A stretch of DNA of 41,586 bases from Caldithrix sp. (GTDB lineage: Bacteria > KSB1 > UBA2214 > DYKH01). Both the position numbers and the translations under genes were made by a program. The stretch covers positions 1 to 41,586 of the forward strand of contig DYKH01000038.1 in the NCBI GenBank assembly GCA_020722685.1. The letters are read 5' to 3'. How positions within the stretch are numbered: position 1 is the stretch's first letter; each line of letters begins with the position of its first letter. This document shows, piece by piece, positions 19,218 to 27,661 of the stretch. The notes under the pieces were generated by a model, which worked only from the letters and a program-made list of their open reading frames with translations, was not told the DNA's origin and searched no databases.

Positions 19218-19384
19218 TTTATATTCACACAAGGTCGAAAAAGTAGGGGATACTGAAAGCACTTTTCGTTGCCGTGTTAGCTCTCACTGACGGGTGGGGG
19301 GTAATCTTGCTCCCAAACAGTTTGGAAACAAGCTTGCTTCCACAACTCTGTAGGTGAAGTATGCCATCGCCAGCGAAAATTCCC

Positions 19385-19413
19385 TTGCTTTTAACTAACG
19401 GAATAACTAAATT
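19385..19413 (+). promoter_or_regulatory. Predicted promoter of the rpsU cluster
   Basis: TTGCTT (19385-19390), a 17-bp spacer, then TAAATT (19408-19413) followed by TT. The predicted start near 19420 gives a leader of about 53 nt to rpsU. Confidence 0.55.
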
Positions 19414-19472
19414 TTCCGCCGTAAGAAAATAGGCACGAACAACCAAGAATGAGAAAGGAGGTGTACCTTTTA

Positions 19473-19670
19473 ATGCCAGGTGTTCGCGTACGCGAAAATG
19501 AGAGTTTTGAGAAAGCTCTGAAACGATTCACCAAAGCTTGCGAAAAAGCGGGCTTGATGTCGGATATCAAAAAGCATCAGCATTTTGAAAAGCCGAGTGA
19601 GCGTAAAAAGAGAAAGCTCAATGCCGCCCGTCGCAAGCAACGCAAGATTCAGTTGTATGGCGAATATTGA
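19473..19670 (+). CDS. rpsU: 30S ribosomal protein S21
   Basis: The 65-residue basic protein is bS21: GVRVRENESFEKALKRFTKACEKAG at the N-terminus, then a lysine/arginine-rich helix with KPSERKKRKLNAARRKQRK. S21 helps the small subunit initiate translation. AAAGGAGGTG at 19454-19463 is an extended anti-SD match, with 11 nt between GGAGG and ATG 19473; the frame also opens at 19449, upstream of that site, so ATG 19473 is preferred. It heads the rpsU-yqeY-cvpA-mutS2 cluster. Confidence 0.97.
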   Translation: MPGVRVRENESFEKALKRFTKACEKAGLMSDIKKHQHFEKPSERKKRKLNAARRKQRKIQLYGEY

Positions 19671-19740
19671 TCGTGCAACTACTTTTGCGATTTAGCCAAA
19701 GGTAGAACACATTCCTGACAGAAGCAAGCATGCGGAGAGA

Positions 19741-20187
19741 ATGATGAGCATATTGGAAAAACTGACGGAGGACATGAAAGTAGCCATGAAGGCAGGTGAA
19801 AAGGAGCGTTTATCCACCATTCGCCTGCTGCGTGGCCAACTGAAGGACGTGGAAATCGACAAACGCGCTCCCTTGTCCGAAGAAGAAGAAATTGCCACGC
19901 TCTCCAATGCAGCCAAAAAGCGGCGCGAGGCCATTGAAGCCTATAGCGCCGCCAATCGGGAAGACTTGGCCGCCAAAGAGCGACAAGAGCTGGAGGTCAT
20001 TCAATCATACTTGCCGCAGCAGCTCAGCGCCGCCGAGATCGAAAAGCTGGTCGATGCAGCCATTGCCGACTCCGGCGCCCAAACCATGAAGGACATCGGC
20101 AAAGTCATGCCGGTCGTCATGGCGCAGGTAAAGGGTCGGGCCGACGGCAAATTCGTGAATGAATTGGTGAGGAAGCGACTCAGCTAA
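19741..20187 (+). CDS. yqeY: GatB/YqeY domain protein
   Basis: The 148-residue protein is the stand-alone YqeY family, related to the tRNA-binding tail of the amidotransferase GatB. Recognisable pieces are the start MSILEKLTEDMKVAMKAGEK, RLSTIRLLRGQLK, EIQ-like LEVIQSYLPQQLS, and the end DIGKVMPVVMAQVKGRADGK. Its cellular role is not well defined; it may bind tRNA or affect mischarged tRNA. GGAGAGA lies just before ATG 19741; ATG 19744 is equally possible. It follows rpsU, as in many phyla. Confidence 0.93.
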   Translation: MMSILEKLTEDMKVAMKAGEKERLSTIRLLRGQLKDVEIDKRAPLSEEEEIATLSNAAKKRREAIEAYSAANREDLAAKERQELEVIQSYLPQQLSAAEIEKLVDAAIADSGAQTMKDIGKVMPVVMAQVKGRADGKFVNELVRKRLS

Positions 20188-20212
20188 TCACGCTTCAGCA
20201 CGTCTCACGATG

Positions 20213-20263
20213 AAAGTGGATAGAGTTTTGGCAGTACCTGACTTGTCCACTTTTTTCATTTTA
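20213..20263 (+). terminator. Intrinsic terminator or attenuator between yqeY and cvpA
   Basis: AAAGTGGA (20213-20220) pairs with TCCACTTT (20246-20253) around a 25-nt loop, and a T-rich tail follows. It would reduce read-through from rpsU-yqeY into cvpA-mutS2. Confidence 0.5.
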
Positions 20264-20297
20264 GTGCATCCCATCGGCTAAAGATGGAGAAGATGAG

Positions 20298-21011
20298 ATG
20301 AGCAATATCATTATCGATGTGATTATCGTAGCGGGATTGACAATTTTTGTCTACCGGGGTGCGCAAAGGGGGATGGTGGAAGAGCTTTTGGGCCTGACCG
20401 GCTGGCTTTTGGCTTTTCTGTTGGCTTTGCGTTTTGGCGGTGCCGCCGGAAATCTCATCGCGACAAAAGTGAAGGGATTGACTGCGCTGGGCCCCTACCT
20501 CGGTTTCATGGCGATGCTATTGATCGTCCACCTCGGCTTTCATTTGTTTGCACAAAGCTTCCAAAAAATGTTTGACGGAGACTTGCAAGGCAAAATCAAC
20601 AAATTCGTCGGCGCTCTTTTCGGCTTTGTTAAAGGCGCGTTTTTCATTAGCGTGGTGGTGCTGGCCATTTATGTTTTGCCTTTAGGGGAGCAAGCAAAAA
20701 AATTAGAGTCCCGCTCGGTGCTTTTTCATCACATGACCAACTTCGCTCAGGTGGCAGTAGATGCAGTGATCAAATTCGTGCCGCAAACGGAAGCGCCGCT
20801 CAAAAAGATGGCAAAAGCCTTTGAATCTGAAAAAGCTGAAGCGAAGAGTGAGGTGCAAGGGGCCATTGAAAAGACGCAGCAAAATGCCGAAGACAAGGCC
20901 AAGGAAATGACCAAAGACCTAACGGAGAAATTGACCCCCGAAGAAGCCGCTGCCATTGTGGAAAAGGAAAAGAAACGCCTACAAAAGGCAAGCAAAGATC
21001 TGGAGAGATAA
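20298..21011 (+). CDS. cvpA: CvpA-family membrane protein with charged coiled-coil tail
   Basis: The 237-residue protein has four hydrophobic segments in residues about 1-125 and the family signatures RGAQRGMVEELLGLTGW and VGALFGFVKGAFF. CvpA proteins are poorly understood; they were linked to colicin V production and to envelope stress. Residues about 165-237 form a long charged tail rich in Lys, Glu and Ala, likely coiled coil, which extends past the usual length of about 160-180. GGAG precedes ATG 20298. mutS2 starts 7 nt after the stop. Confidence 0.85.
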   Translation: MSNIIIDVIIVAGLTIFVYRGAQRGMVEELLGLTGWLLAFLLALRFGGAAGNLIATKVKGLTALGPYLGFMAMLLIVHLGFHLFAQSFQKMFDGDLQGKINKFVGALFGFVKGAFFISVVVLAIYVLPLGEQAKKLESRSVLFHHMTNFAQVAVDAVIKFVPQTEAPLKKMAKAFESEKAEAKSEVQGAIEKTQQNAEDKAKEMTKDLTEKLTPEEAAAIVEKEKKRLQKASKDLER

Positions 21012-21018
21012 GGCACTC

Positions 21019-23400
21019 GTGGAATCGGCATTACATACGCTGGAATTCGATCGTATTCTGGAGAAATTGTCAAGTTTCGCCTCCTCCGTTCTCGGCGAAG
21101 AATTGGCTCTGCTGGTTCGGCCTTTCTACGACCTCAAAGAGGTCGAGCTCTCCTTAGAACAAACTACCGAGCTTCGAGATATTTTAGACTATGACCAAGC
21201 CATTCCCATCGATGGCATTGTTGATATCCGCCCAAGCCTCAAGAAAGCCAGAATGGTGGGCAGCTTTCTTCAGCCGGATGAGTTGGCGCAGGTCTCGCAA
21301 ACCCTCGCGGTAGTGCGCCGTTTGGATCGCTTTTTTGCCGCTCGCCAAGAAAAAATATCTCGCCTGAAAGAGATTACCTCCAAATTTGTCCCACTGGGAA
21401 AAATCGAAAAGGAGATCAACCGCTGTATTGATACTTCCACCGGTGGGGTGAAAGACAGCGCAAGCCCCGCTCTCGCGGCCATTCGCAAGCAGATCGAGCG
21501 GGCGCAAGCTTCGGCACGGCGAAAGATCGAGGCGCTTCTGAGGGATTTCGGCAGCCATGGCATGCTGCAGGAAAATGTGGTGACTTTGCGCAATGGCCGG
21601 TTGGTCTTGGTTATCAAAGAGGAATTCAGGCGCAAAGTGCGGGGGTTGATTCACGACCAATCGGCCAGTGGTGCCAGTTTGTTCGTGGAGCCGCTGGAGA
21701 CTCTGGAGGACAATAATCGCATCCGCGAGCTGCAGGCCGACGAGGCGAAGGAGATCGAGCGAATTCTGCGCTCGCTTACGGATCTTTTGCGCGAATCGTT
21801 AGATGTCATCAACAGCAACGTTCGTTTGTTGGGCGAGTTGGATTTGGTCTATGCCAAGGCAGGATTATCGAAGGCTCTCAATGGGAACCAGCCTGAGCTG
21901 ACCGAAGAGAACTATATCCAGGTTGCCAAGGGCCGACATCCGTTGCTGGTGCTGCGCATGGGCGAAAAAAACGTGATGCCATTGGACGTGGAGTTGGGCA
22001 ACAAGTTTCGCACTCTGATCATCAGCGGCCCGAATGCCGGGGGAAAAACGGTGGCCTTGAAAACCGTCGGCTTGTTAGCGCTGATGGCGCAGAGCGGGCT
22101 GCATATTCCGGCCTTGCCGCATTCCAAGATCGGCGGCATCAAACAGATTTTCGCCAGTATTGGTGATCAACAGTCCATCGAGAATGACTTGTCCACTTTC
22201 TCCTCGCATTTGACCAGCTTGCGGGAAATTGCGGAAAACGCCGATTCGCGCAGCCTGGTGCTCATCGATGAAATCGGCGCGGGCACCGATCCCGAGGAGG
22301 GCAATTCACTGGCCATGGCGTTGTTGGAGCGGCTGACACAGTCAGGATGCCTGAGCGTGGTGACGACGCATCAGAGCGCTCTCAAGGCTTTTGCCTATCG
22401 TACCGAGGGCGTGGAAAACGGCTCTATGGAATTCGACCTGCAGACGCTCCGTCCGACCTATCGCTTTCGCGTCGGCATTCCGGGCTCCAGCTATGCCTTT
22501 GAAATCGCCCAGCGCATGGGACTGCCCACTTCGCTGATCGATGCTGCCCGAAACTTGGTCGGAGCGCAAAAGGAAAAGTTAGAAGGCCTCATTTTGGAGC
22601 TGGAGAGCAAGATTCAAAAATACGCCGAGCTGAGCCAGCAAGCCGATGTGCGGGAAAGGGAACATCGAGGCTTTGCTCAGCTTTATCAGGAGCGCAGTGA
22701 GGCGCTCAGGCGCGCAGAAAAACAACTCAAGCGCAAAGCCGTCGAAGAGGCTGAAGAAATTTTGCGACAGGCCAATGTCACAGTTGAAAGAACGATTCGG
22801 GAGATAAGAGAGTCGCAAGCACAGCGCGAGGCCATTCAGGCAGCCAAGCGCGACCTCGTAGCACAGCAGGAAAAGGTCAAGAAGATCAAGGTTGAAGAAT
22901 TAGCAGAACCTCTCCCGGCAGAGGAAGAGGAAACGGATGTCTCGGCCACTATTGAATTGGGCGACCATGCGAAATGGGATAAAGTTGGCAGCAACGGCAC
23001 CGTCATTTCCGAGCCGGACAAACAAGGCAGGGTCCTCCTGCAAACCAGTAATGCCAAGGTACGGGTGCCGCTGAAGGAGTTGAGAAAAGTCAGTAAGAAG
23101 GAAGCGCGCCCTTTGGGTTTTGTGAATATCCGCGTCGAGCGACACGAGGTGCATAAAAGCGAAGTGGATCTCCGCGGCATGCGCGCCGAGGAGGCCAAAG
23201 AAGTCGTAGACCGATTTTTGGATGAAGCGATCATGGCGGGGTTCAAGGAAATTCGTGTCATTCACGGCAAAGGCACCGGCAGTCTACGAAAAAACATTGG
23301 GGCTTTTCTGCGCGATCACCCACGCGTGCTCAGCACTCGATTGGGCAATTGGAACGAAGGGGGGTCGGGTGTGACCGTCGTGGCGTTGCGGGACAGTTGA
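21019..23400 (+). CDS. mutS2: Endonuclease MutS2
   Basis: MutS2 is a MutS paralogue without the mismatch-recognition domain; it acts on recombination intermediates and, in some bacteria, on stalled ribosomes. The 793-residue product has the MutS core, Walker A GPNAGGKT near residue 337, Walker B LVLIDEIGAGTDPEEG near 412, a long coiled coil at about 510-620, and a C-terminal Smr nuclease domain (VDLRGMRAEEA near 716, then HGKGTGSLR). I placed the start at GTG 21019, with AAGG 5 nt upstream and the family start VESALHTLEFDRIL; the frame opens earlier, inside cvpA. Confidence 0.96.
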   Translation: MESALHTLEFDRILEKLSSFASSVLGEELALLVRPFYDLKEVELSLEQTTELRDILDYDQAIPIDGIVDIRPSLKKARMVGSFLQPDELAQVSQTLAVVRRLDRFFAARQEKISRLKEITSKFVPLGKIEKEINRCIDTSTGGVKDSASPALAAIRKQIERAQASARRKIEALLRDFGSHGMLQENVVTLRNGRLVLVIKEEFRRKVRGLIHDQSASGASLFVEPLETLEDNNRIRELQADEAKEIERILRSLTDLLRESLDVINSNVRLLGELDLVYAKAGLSKALNGNQPELTEENYIQVAKGRHPLLVLRMGEKNVMPLDVELGNKFRTLIISGPNAGGKTVALKTVGLLALMAQSGLHIPALPHSKIGGIKQIFASIGDQQSIENDLSTFSSHLTSLREIAENADSRSLVLIDEIGAGTDPEEGNSLAMALLERLTQSGCLSVVTTHQSALKAFAYRTEGVENGSMEFDLQTLRPTYRFRVGIPGSSYAFEIAQRMGLPTSLIDAARNLVGAQKEKLEGLILELESKIQKYAELSQQADVREREHRGFAQLYQERSEALRRAEKQLKRKAVEEAEEILRQANVTVERTIREIRESQAQREAIQAAKRDLVAQQEKVKKIKVEELAEPLPAEEEETDVSATIELGDHAKWDKVGSNGTVISEPDKQGRVLLQTSNAKVRVPLKELRKVSKKEARPLGFVNIRVERHEVHKSEVDLRGMRAEEAKEVVDRFLDEAIMAGFKEIRVIHGKGTGSLRKNIGAFLRDHPRVLSTRLGNWNEGGSGVTVVALRDS

Positions 23401-23579
23401 TACCTTCTCACCGCCCAAAACGCTGGCAGCTTCCGGCACTTCCAGATTCGAGCAAAAGGGACTAATAAGAATCAAATTCGGATGAGCTCGGCCTTGAGGA
23501 ATTTTCGCGGATGAAAGGCATTTCCCGAATTCCTTGCTCTTGAAAAGATCTGCTTTCGGTTAATGACAATGAGGTGTTA

Positions 23580-24368
23580 ATGAAAGAAACTGCAATTCAA
23601 GCCGCCCTGGAGGCGAGCAAAATCATAAAATCAAATTTGGGCAAAATACAAAACACCGAGGTTGACCTTAAACGAAAATTCGATTTTGTCACCCACGTGG
23701 ATCGTGAGTCGGAAACCAAAATCATCGAGGTGATCAAGACCCGGTTTCCCGAGCACAAGATTTTTGCCGAGGAATCGACAAAGGATGATCACGGCGGCTA
23801 TCGCTGGATTATCGATCCTTTGGACGGGACGACCAATTACATCCACGCTTTTCCCGTGTTCGCCATTTCCATAGCTCTGGAGATGGAAGGCGAGATCATT
23901 CTGGGTCTGGTCTTAGATCCGCTGCGTGACGAAATGTTTATTGCCGAAAAGGGGAGAGGGGCGACACTCAATGGTAGGCGGATCAAGGTCTCTCGCACTA
24001 GCGATTTGGCGGTGAGCTTGTTGACCACCGGATTTCCTTTTCGCCACAAAGAATCTCTGGATTTGTATTTGGAATCGTTCAGGAGGCTCTTTTTGCAGGT
24101 CAGCGGCATTCGCCGGATCGGCTGCGTGGCGCTGGACTTTTGCTACCTTGCCAGTGGCCGCTGCGAAGGATTTTGGGAGATCGGCCTTTCGCCCTGGGAC
24201 GTAGCGGCCGGCTATCTCATCATCAAAGAGGCCGGGGGAATGATTACGGATTTTTCTGGGGGTGATGCACCCATTTGGACCGGCAACGTCGTCGCTTCCA
24301 ACGGCCTGATACATGAACACATTCTAAAAGTGGCAAGAGAGGTTTTTGCCGGACGAATTGAAAAATAA
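23580..24368 (+). CDS. Inositol monophosphatase family protein (SuhB-like)
   Basis: The 262-residue protein is a Mg/Li-sensitive phosphatase of the inositol monophosphatase family. Metal-site motifs are visible: EES (around residue 66), WIIDPLDGTTNYIHAFPVF near 78-96, and SPWDVAAGYLIIKEAGG near 205. The substrate may be inositol-1-phosphate or another sugar phosphate; sequence alone does not decide. GAGG five nt upstream supports ATG 23580 rather than the in-frame GTG at 23574. The next gene overlaps its 3' end by 23 nt. Confidence 0.93.
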   Translation: MKETAIQAALEASKIIKSNLGKIQNTEVDLKRKFDFVTHVDRESETKIIEVIKTRFPEHKIFAEESTKDDHGGYRWIIDPLDGTTNYIHAFPVFAISIALEMEGEIILGLVLDPLRDEMFIAEKGRGATLNGRRIKVSRTSDLAVSLLTTGFPFRHKESLDLYLESFRRLFLQVSGIRRIGCVALDFCYLASGRCEGFWEIGLSPWDVAAGYLIIKEAGGMITDFSGGDAPIWTGNVVASNGLIHEHILKVAREVFAGRIEK

Positions 24369-24831
24369 CGGTGGCTCGAGCTGGCCGCCGCAGCGTATCC
24401 TAACCGTTTTCGGTCTGCTGATTTTGATAGCCGGATTGCTGTGGTACGGCAAGGTGAAAAATCCTACCGTCACTCTGCAAATGTGCCTGGCCGCGCCAGA
24501 GCGTTACAATGGCTCGCTCATCGAGGTCGGGGCCGAGGCGACAGTCGCGCAGGTGATCGAGGACGGATTCATCCTGCGGCAAATGGGCAAGCGGGTCAAG
24601 GTGGTCGGAACGGTGAATAGTCTGCAAGTCGGGGAATTTGTCGGGCTGTTAGCGGTCTTTCATCAGCCAGGGTGGCTAGAGCTGAAGAAAATCCATGTGG
24701 CCAAAAATCGCCGGGCCAAGATTTGGTTTTCTGTCATCCCTTTGATCATTGTTTTTTTCCTCTGTGCCCGGCAATATCGCATTGACCTTTCTCGTTTCGA
24801 GTTTGCGGAGCGCGACTCGTGCCGGACTTGA
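24346..24831 (+). CDS. Small membrane protein with OB-fold-like middle domain
   Basis: I do not recognise a named family. The 161-residue product has a transmembrane segment at about residues 17-36, a beta-rich central part at about 42-115 that has the look of an OB fold (SLIEVGAEATVAQVIEDGF, VVGTVNSLQVGEFV), and a second transmembrane segment at about 126-143. The start is uncertain: TTG 24346 has AGAGAGG very close upstream, and TTG 24358 is an alternative. It overlaps the phosphatase gene by 23 nt (from 24346) and the next gene by 13 nt, which suggests coupled translation. Confidence 0.65.
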   Translation: MPDELKNNGGSSWPPQRILTVFGLLILIAGLLWYGKVKNPTVTLQMCLAAPERYNGSLIEVGAEATVAQVIEDGFILRQMGKRVKVVGTVNSLQVGEFVGLLAVFHQPGWLELKKIHVAKNRRAKIWFSVIPLIIVFFLCARQYRIDLSRFEFAERDSCRT

Positions 24832-25313
24832 TCACTCACACGGCTGTCGCCTATTTCGCTTCACGACCAAGAAGTTGTGCCAGATATCGTGCTATTTTCT
24901 ATTTGGGCACCATCCTCCCGGACCTCCTTTCCCGTCCTTTATACATCCTCAAACCGGAGCTTTTTGTTTATGCTGCGGCGATTCACACGCCTATTTTTCT
25001 TACCGCCTTTTGTCTTTTGTTAGCCGAATTGTTCAACGAAACGATCCGCCGCGGCACTCGCATCTCTTTGTTAGCGGGAGTCGGGCTGCATCTTTTTCTT
25101 GATCTGTTGCAGCGGCATGTGGCGGCAGGCTATTTCTGGCTCTTTCCCTTTTCCTGGAAGTCATTCGAAATTGGCTGGTTCTGGCCGGAGACGCCGCTGA
25201 GTCTGGCGCCGTTATGGATCAGCCTAGTGCTGGCCACGGAAGCCATCATTCGCTTGCGAGGCGCAACCGTCGAGCGGAAATCCATGCTTGAGCGCAAGAC
25301 TGATACTCATTGA
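24819..25313 (+). CDS. YdjM/DUF457-like membrane-bound metal-dependent hydrolase family
   Basis: The 164-residue membrane protein starts MPDLITHTAVAYFA and contains GTILPDLLSRP, AIHTPIF and GLHLFLDLLQRH, the spaced histidine and aspartate motifs typical of inner-membrane YdjM/DUF457 proteins. These are predicted metal-dependent hydrolases related to zinc-dependent phospholipase C; activity is rarely shown. About four hydrophobic segments are visible. The start is GTG 24819 with GGAG 9 nt upstream, inside the preceding gene. It ends 25 nt from the convergent TPR gene. Confidence 0.7.
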   Translation: MPDLITHTAVAYFASRPRSCARYRAIFYLGTILPDLLSRPLYILKPELFVYAAAIHTPIFLTAFCLLLAELFNETIRRGTRISLLAGVGLHLFLDLLQRHVAAGYFWLFPFSWKSFEIGWFWPETPLSLAPLWISLVLATEAIIRLRGATVERKSMLERKTDTH

Positions 25314-25338
25314 GCCGGGTCGCGATGGAAACACGCCT

Positions 25339-26376
25339 TCAATTTGCCAACTGCAGTTTGGCGCGAATTTCTCTTTGCAGCTTTTTTGCCGCCTCGATTT
25401 TGTCTTTGGCTTTCCCCTTCACCTCCGGGTCGGGAGTTATCGCGAGAACTTTATCACAGGATTCCTGAGCTGCCCGATAATCTCCCAGCTTGAAATGGCA
25501 CTGCGCCAGTTTCCAGTGCAAGACAATTTCGTTGTAATGGTTATTGATACTCTCGCGCCCGACGGATTCAAGCAGGAGCGAGTAAGTGACAATGGCCGCT
25601 GGAAAATCTCGATTTTTGAATTGAGCCTCGGCCAAAGGCCAGAGAAAGAACCGACTGCGCGGAAATCGCGCCAGGCCCTCTTTGGCGCATTCCATTGCCG
25701 CCCGAAAGTCGCGTTCTTCGATGTAAATCCACGCCAAGTTGGAGAGCGCGGCCCAGCGCGAATAGACTCCGCAGTCCAACGCTTTGTGAATCAGTGCAAT
25801 GCCCCTTTCCCGATGATTGGGGAAAAAAGGCAGCCAGGAAAAATTACGGGTGATTTGGCTGCGCCAGTATTGATAAGTACCGATCCCCAGAAGCGGATCG
25901 CAAAAGCTGGAATCCGCGCCGCCGGCACGTCTCAGCTCTTTTATAGAGGACATGGCGATTTTGATGGCGGAGAGATACCTCTTGTTCACTCCCAGTTGGA
26001 AGCTTTTGTATCCCAGTGCTCCGCCGTAGAAAAAGTGCAATTCGTTATCCTTGGGATTCTTTTTCAATCCGGCTTTGGCCAATCGGACAGCCTGATCGAT
26101 TTCGCGAAAAAACTCCCTCTCCCATCGTTTGGTCTCAAAATCCATCATGCGCGACTGCCAAACAGCCGCGGAAAAGAAAGCACCTGCCGGATGGTCAGGG
26201 TATCTTTCCTTTAATTTAGCAAAGTGGGAAAGAGAGGTTTCGTATTCTTCCTCCAAGCTCAGGTCAATGCCTGTTTGAATTTCCTCGCGGGAAGGCTGCG
26301 AAGGAAGGGTTTTCGGGAAAACCAGAAGCACGAGAAAAAAGGTCACAAATGCGCCGGGTAGTCGTGATTTAGACAT
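25339..26376 (-). CDS. Secreted or lipid-free periplasmic TPR-repeat protein
   Basis: The 345-residue protein begins with a signal peptide (hydrophobic FVTFFLVLLVFPKTL, cleavage probably near PSQP) and continues with helical repeats of the TPR type. Examples are EEYETSLSHFAKLKERYPDHPAG, RWAALSNLAWIYIEERDFRAAMECAKEGLARFP and HWKLAQCHFKLGDYRAAQESCDKVL. TPRs bind proteins, so a scaffolding role in the periplasm is plausible. No partner is evident; neighbours are an M23 peptidase gene upstream and a convergent hydrolase gene. The ribosome site before ATG 26376 is weak. Confidence 0.8.
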   Translation of the reverse strand: MSKSRLPGAFVTFFLVLLVFPKTLPSQPSREEIQTGIDLSLEEEYETSLSHFAKLKERYPDHPAGAFFSAAVWQSRMMDFETKRWEREFFREIDQAVRLAKAGLKKNPKDNELHFFYGGALGYKSFQLGVNKRYLSAIKIAMSSIKELRRAGGADSSFCDPLLGIGTYQYWRSQITRNFSWLPFFPNHRERGIALIHKALDCGVYSRWAALSNLAWIYIEERDFRAAMECAKEGLARFPRSRFFLWPLAEAQFKNRDFPAAIVTYSLLLESVGRESINNHYNEIVLHWKLAQCHFKLGDYRAAQESCDKVLAITPDPEVKGKAKDKIEAAKKLQREIRAKLQLAN

Positions 26377-26460
26377 ATGGGTGAAAAAAAGGTGAGGTTC
26401 TATTTGATCCCGATGAGGAAAGGCGAACGATCAAGAAAAATGTTCATGTAGAGTCACAAG

Positions 26461-26494
26461 AAATAAAAAGGCCTGTCAACGATTTGGCAGGCCT
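26461..26494 (-). terminator. Intrinsic terminator of the M23 peptidase gene
   Basis: An 11-bp stem (AGGCCTGTCAA at 26469-26479 with TTGGCAGGCCT at 26484-26494, one wobble) has a 4-nt loop. On the minus strand it is followed by TTTTATTT. It ends transcription just after the peptidase stop at 26517. Confidence 0.85.
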
Positions 26495-26516
26495 AAATTC
26501 TCAATCCAAAAGCTCT

Positions 26517-27440
26517 CTACTCGAGGATAAACTCATCAGGATTTACATTCTTGCCGTTGGTCAGCACTTCGTAATGTAAATGCGGGCCTGTGGACCGGCC
26601 TGTGTCGCCGACTTTGCCGATAATGGTATAGCGCTTGACGGTGTCCCCGGGTTTGACCATAATTCGGTCCAGATGCGCATAACGAGTGCGTATACCATAG
26701 CCGTGATCGATAATGACCTCCTTCCCATAGCCGCTATTCGGCCGATATCGACTGATGGCTTCCACTACAACACCATCGGCGGTTGCATAAACGTCCGTTC
26801 CGCGCGGCGCAGAAAAATCTATGCCGTCATGATGCTTGAATTTATCGATGAAGGGATCGAGCCGGAAGCCAAAGACGTCCGTCACCCGGCCTCCGAGTAA
26901 AGGACGGATCGAAGGGGTTTGTTTCAGCTTTTTTAGATCCTGCCGATACTTCTGCATAATCAATTGCCGACTTTCAAGCGCCAATTCTATACGCTGGGAC
27001 AGGTTCTCGAGCGTCTTCTGTATCTGTGCCGCCTGCTCGCGAGCGTTCTCGCTTACGGACGAAATCGTCCCGTAAGGCGCCTGCGCATGACCTCCAACTC
27101 CCAACTTGCGCACGTCACTGTCGATCTGTGGCATGTCAACGAAGATTCTAAGATCGTCGTCCTGTTTTTCAATGACCTTGACTTGACCCTCGATGCTTTG
27201 CACTTTGCTGCCCATTTTTTCAAGAAGGTCCTGCATTTGTGCATTGGCTTTTGAGAGGTGGGCGACCTGCCAATTATGAAACAGGTCGGTAAAAACCCCC
27301 AAGACGAGAGAAACCAAAAACAACAACACAGCAAAACTTAGTGTAGCTAACCCGACGATCCTCTTCCAACCCAAACTTATCTGCTTTACCTCGGATCCCC
27401 CCAAAGAGAAATAGATAAGCTTCACATGTTTGTCACGCAT
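26517..27440 (-). CDS. M23-family (LytM-type) peptidase, membrane-anchored
   Basis: The 307-residue protein has a short cytoplasmic N-terminus, one transmembrane segment (about residues 28-50), a coiled-coil stretch at about 60-175, and a C-terminal LytM/peptidase M23 domain with the zinc ligands in HHDGIDF near 208 and HLHYEV near 287. It probably acts in the periplasm on peptidoglycan cross-links or as an amidase activator; the zinc residues appear intact, so it may be active. ATG 27440 has AAAGGAAA upstream. A near-consensus promoter lies about 110 nt upstream. Confidence 0.92.
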   Translation of the reverse strand: MRDKHVKLIYFSLGGSEVKQISLGWKRIVGLATLSFAVLLFLVSLVLGVFTDLFHNWQVAHLSKANAQMQDLLEKMGSKVQSIEGQVKVIEKQDDDLRIFVDMPQIDSDVRKLGVGGHAQAPYGTISSVSENAREQAAQIQKTLENLSQRIELALESRQLIMQKYRQDLKKLKQTPSIRPLLGGRVTDVFGFRLDPFIDKFKHHDGIDFSAPRGTDVYATADGVVVEAISRYRPNSGYGKEVIIDHGYGIRTRYAHLDRIMVKPGDTVKRYTIIGKVGDTGRSTGPHLHYEVLTNGKNVNPDEFILE

Positions 27441-27551
27441 GTCTATTTCCTTTGGTTATGGATGACTGTTCGATGCAATAACCTGACGCTTTTCCCGTTT
27501 ACAGCTCGTGATGCGGTAGGAATTGTAGAGGTAGGCGGTCGATCTGGTGAA

Positions 27552-27580
27552 AATATAATAACTCATAATTGTTTTGTCAA
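27552..27580 (-). promoter_or_regulatory. Promoter of the M23 peptidase gene
   Basis: On the minus strand a perfect TTGACA (27575-27580), a 17-bp spacer and TATATT (27552-27557) with further Ts. The predicted start near 27545 leaves a leader of about 105 nt. It is the best sigma-70-type promoter in the window. Confidence 0.8.
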
Positions 27581-27661
27581 GGGGAAATTTTAAAATTTTA
27601 ATAAAAAATCTGCAACACAGCAAAAAGTCCGTGCCAGATGTGGCGAGAGATTTGCGCAAGA

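Larger units (their letters stand above)
19016..19472. other. Divergent intergenic region, pntA1 / rpsU
   Basis: This 457-bp region has no credible gene; short frames on both strands lack ribosome sites and recognisable products. It holds a good rpsU promoter (19385-19413) and a weaker candidate for pntA1 (19188-19217). Confidence 0.65.

Noticed and set aside
19047..19262. Minus-strand frame upstream of pntA1
   Set aside because: No start signal and no recognisable domain; overlaps promoter-like sequence.
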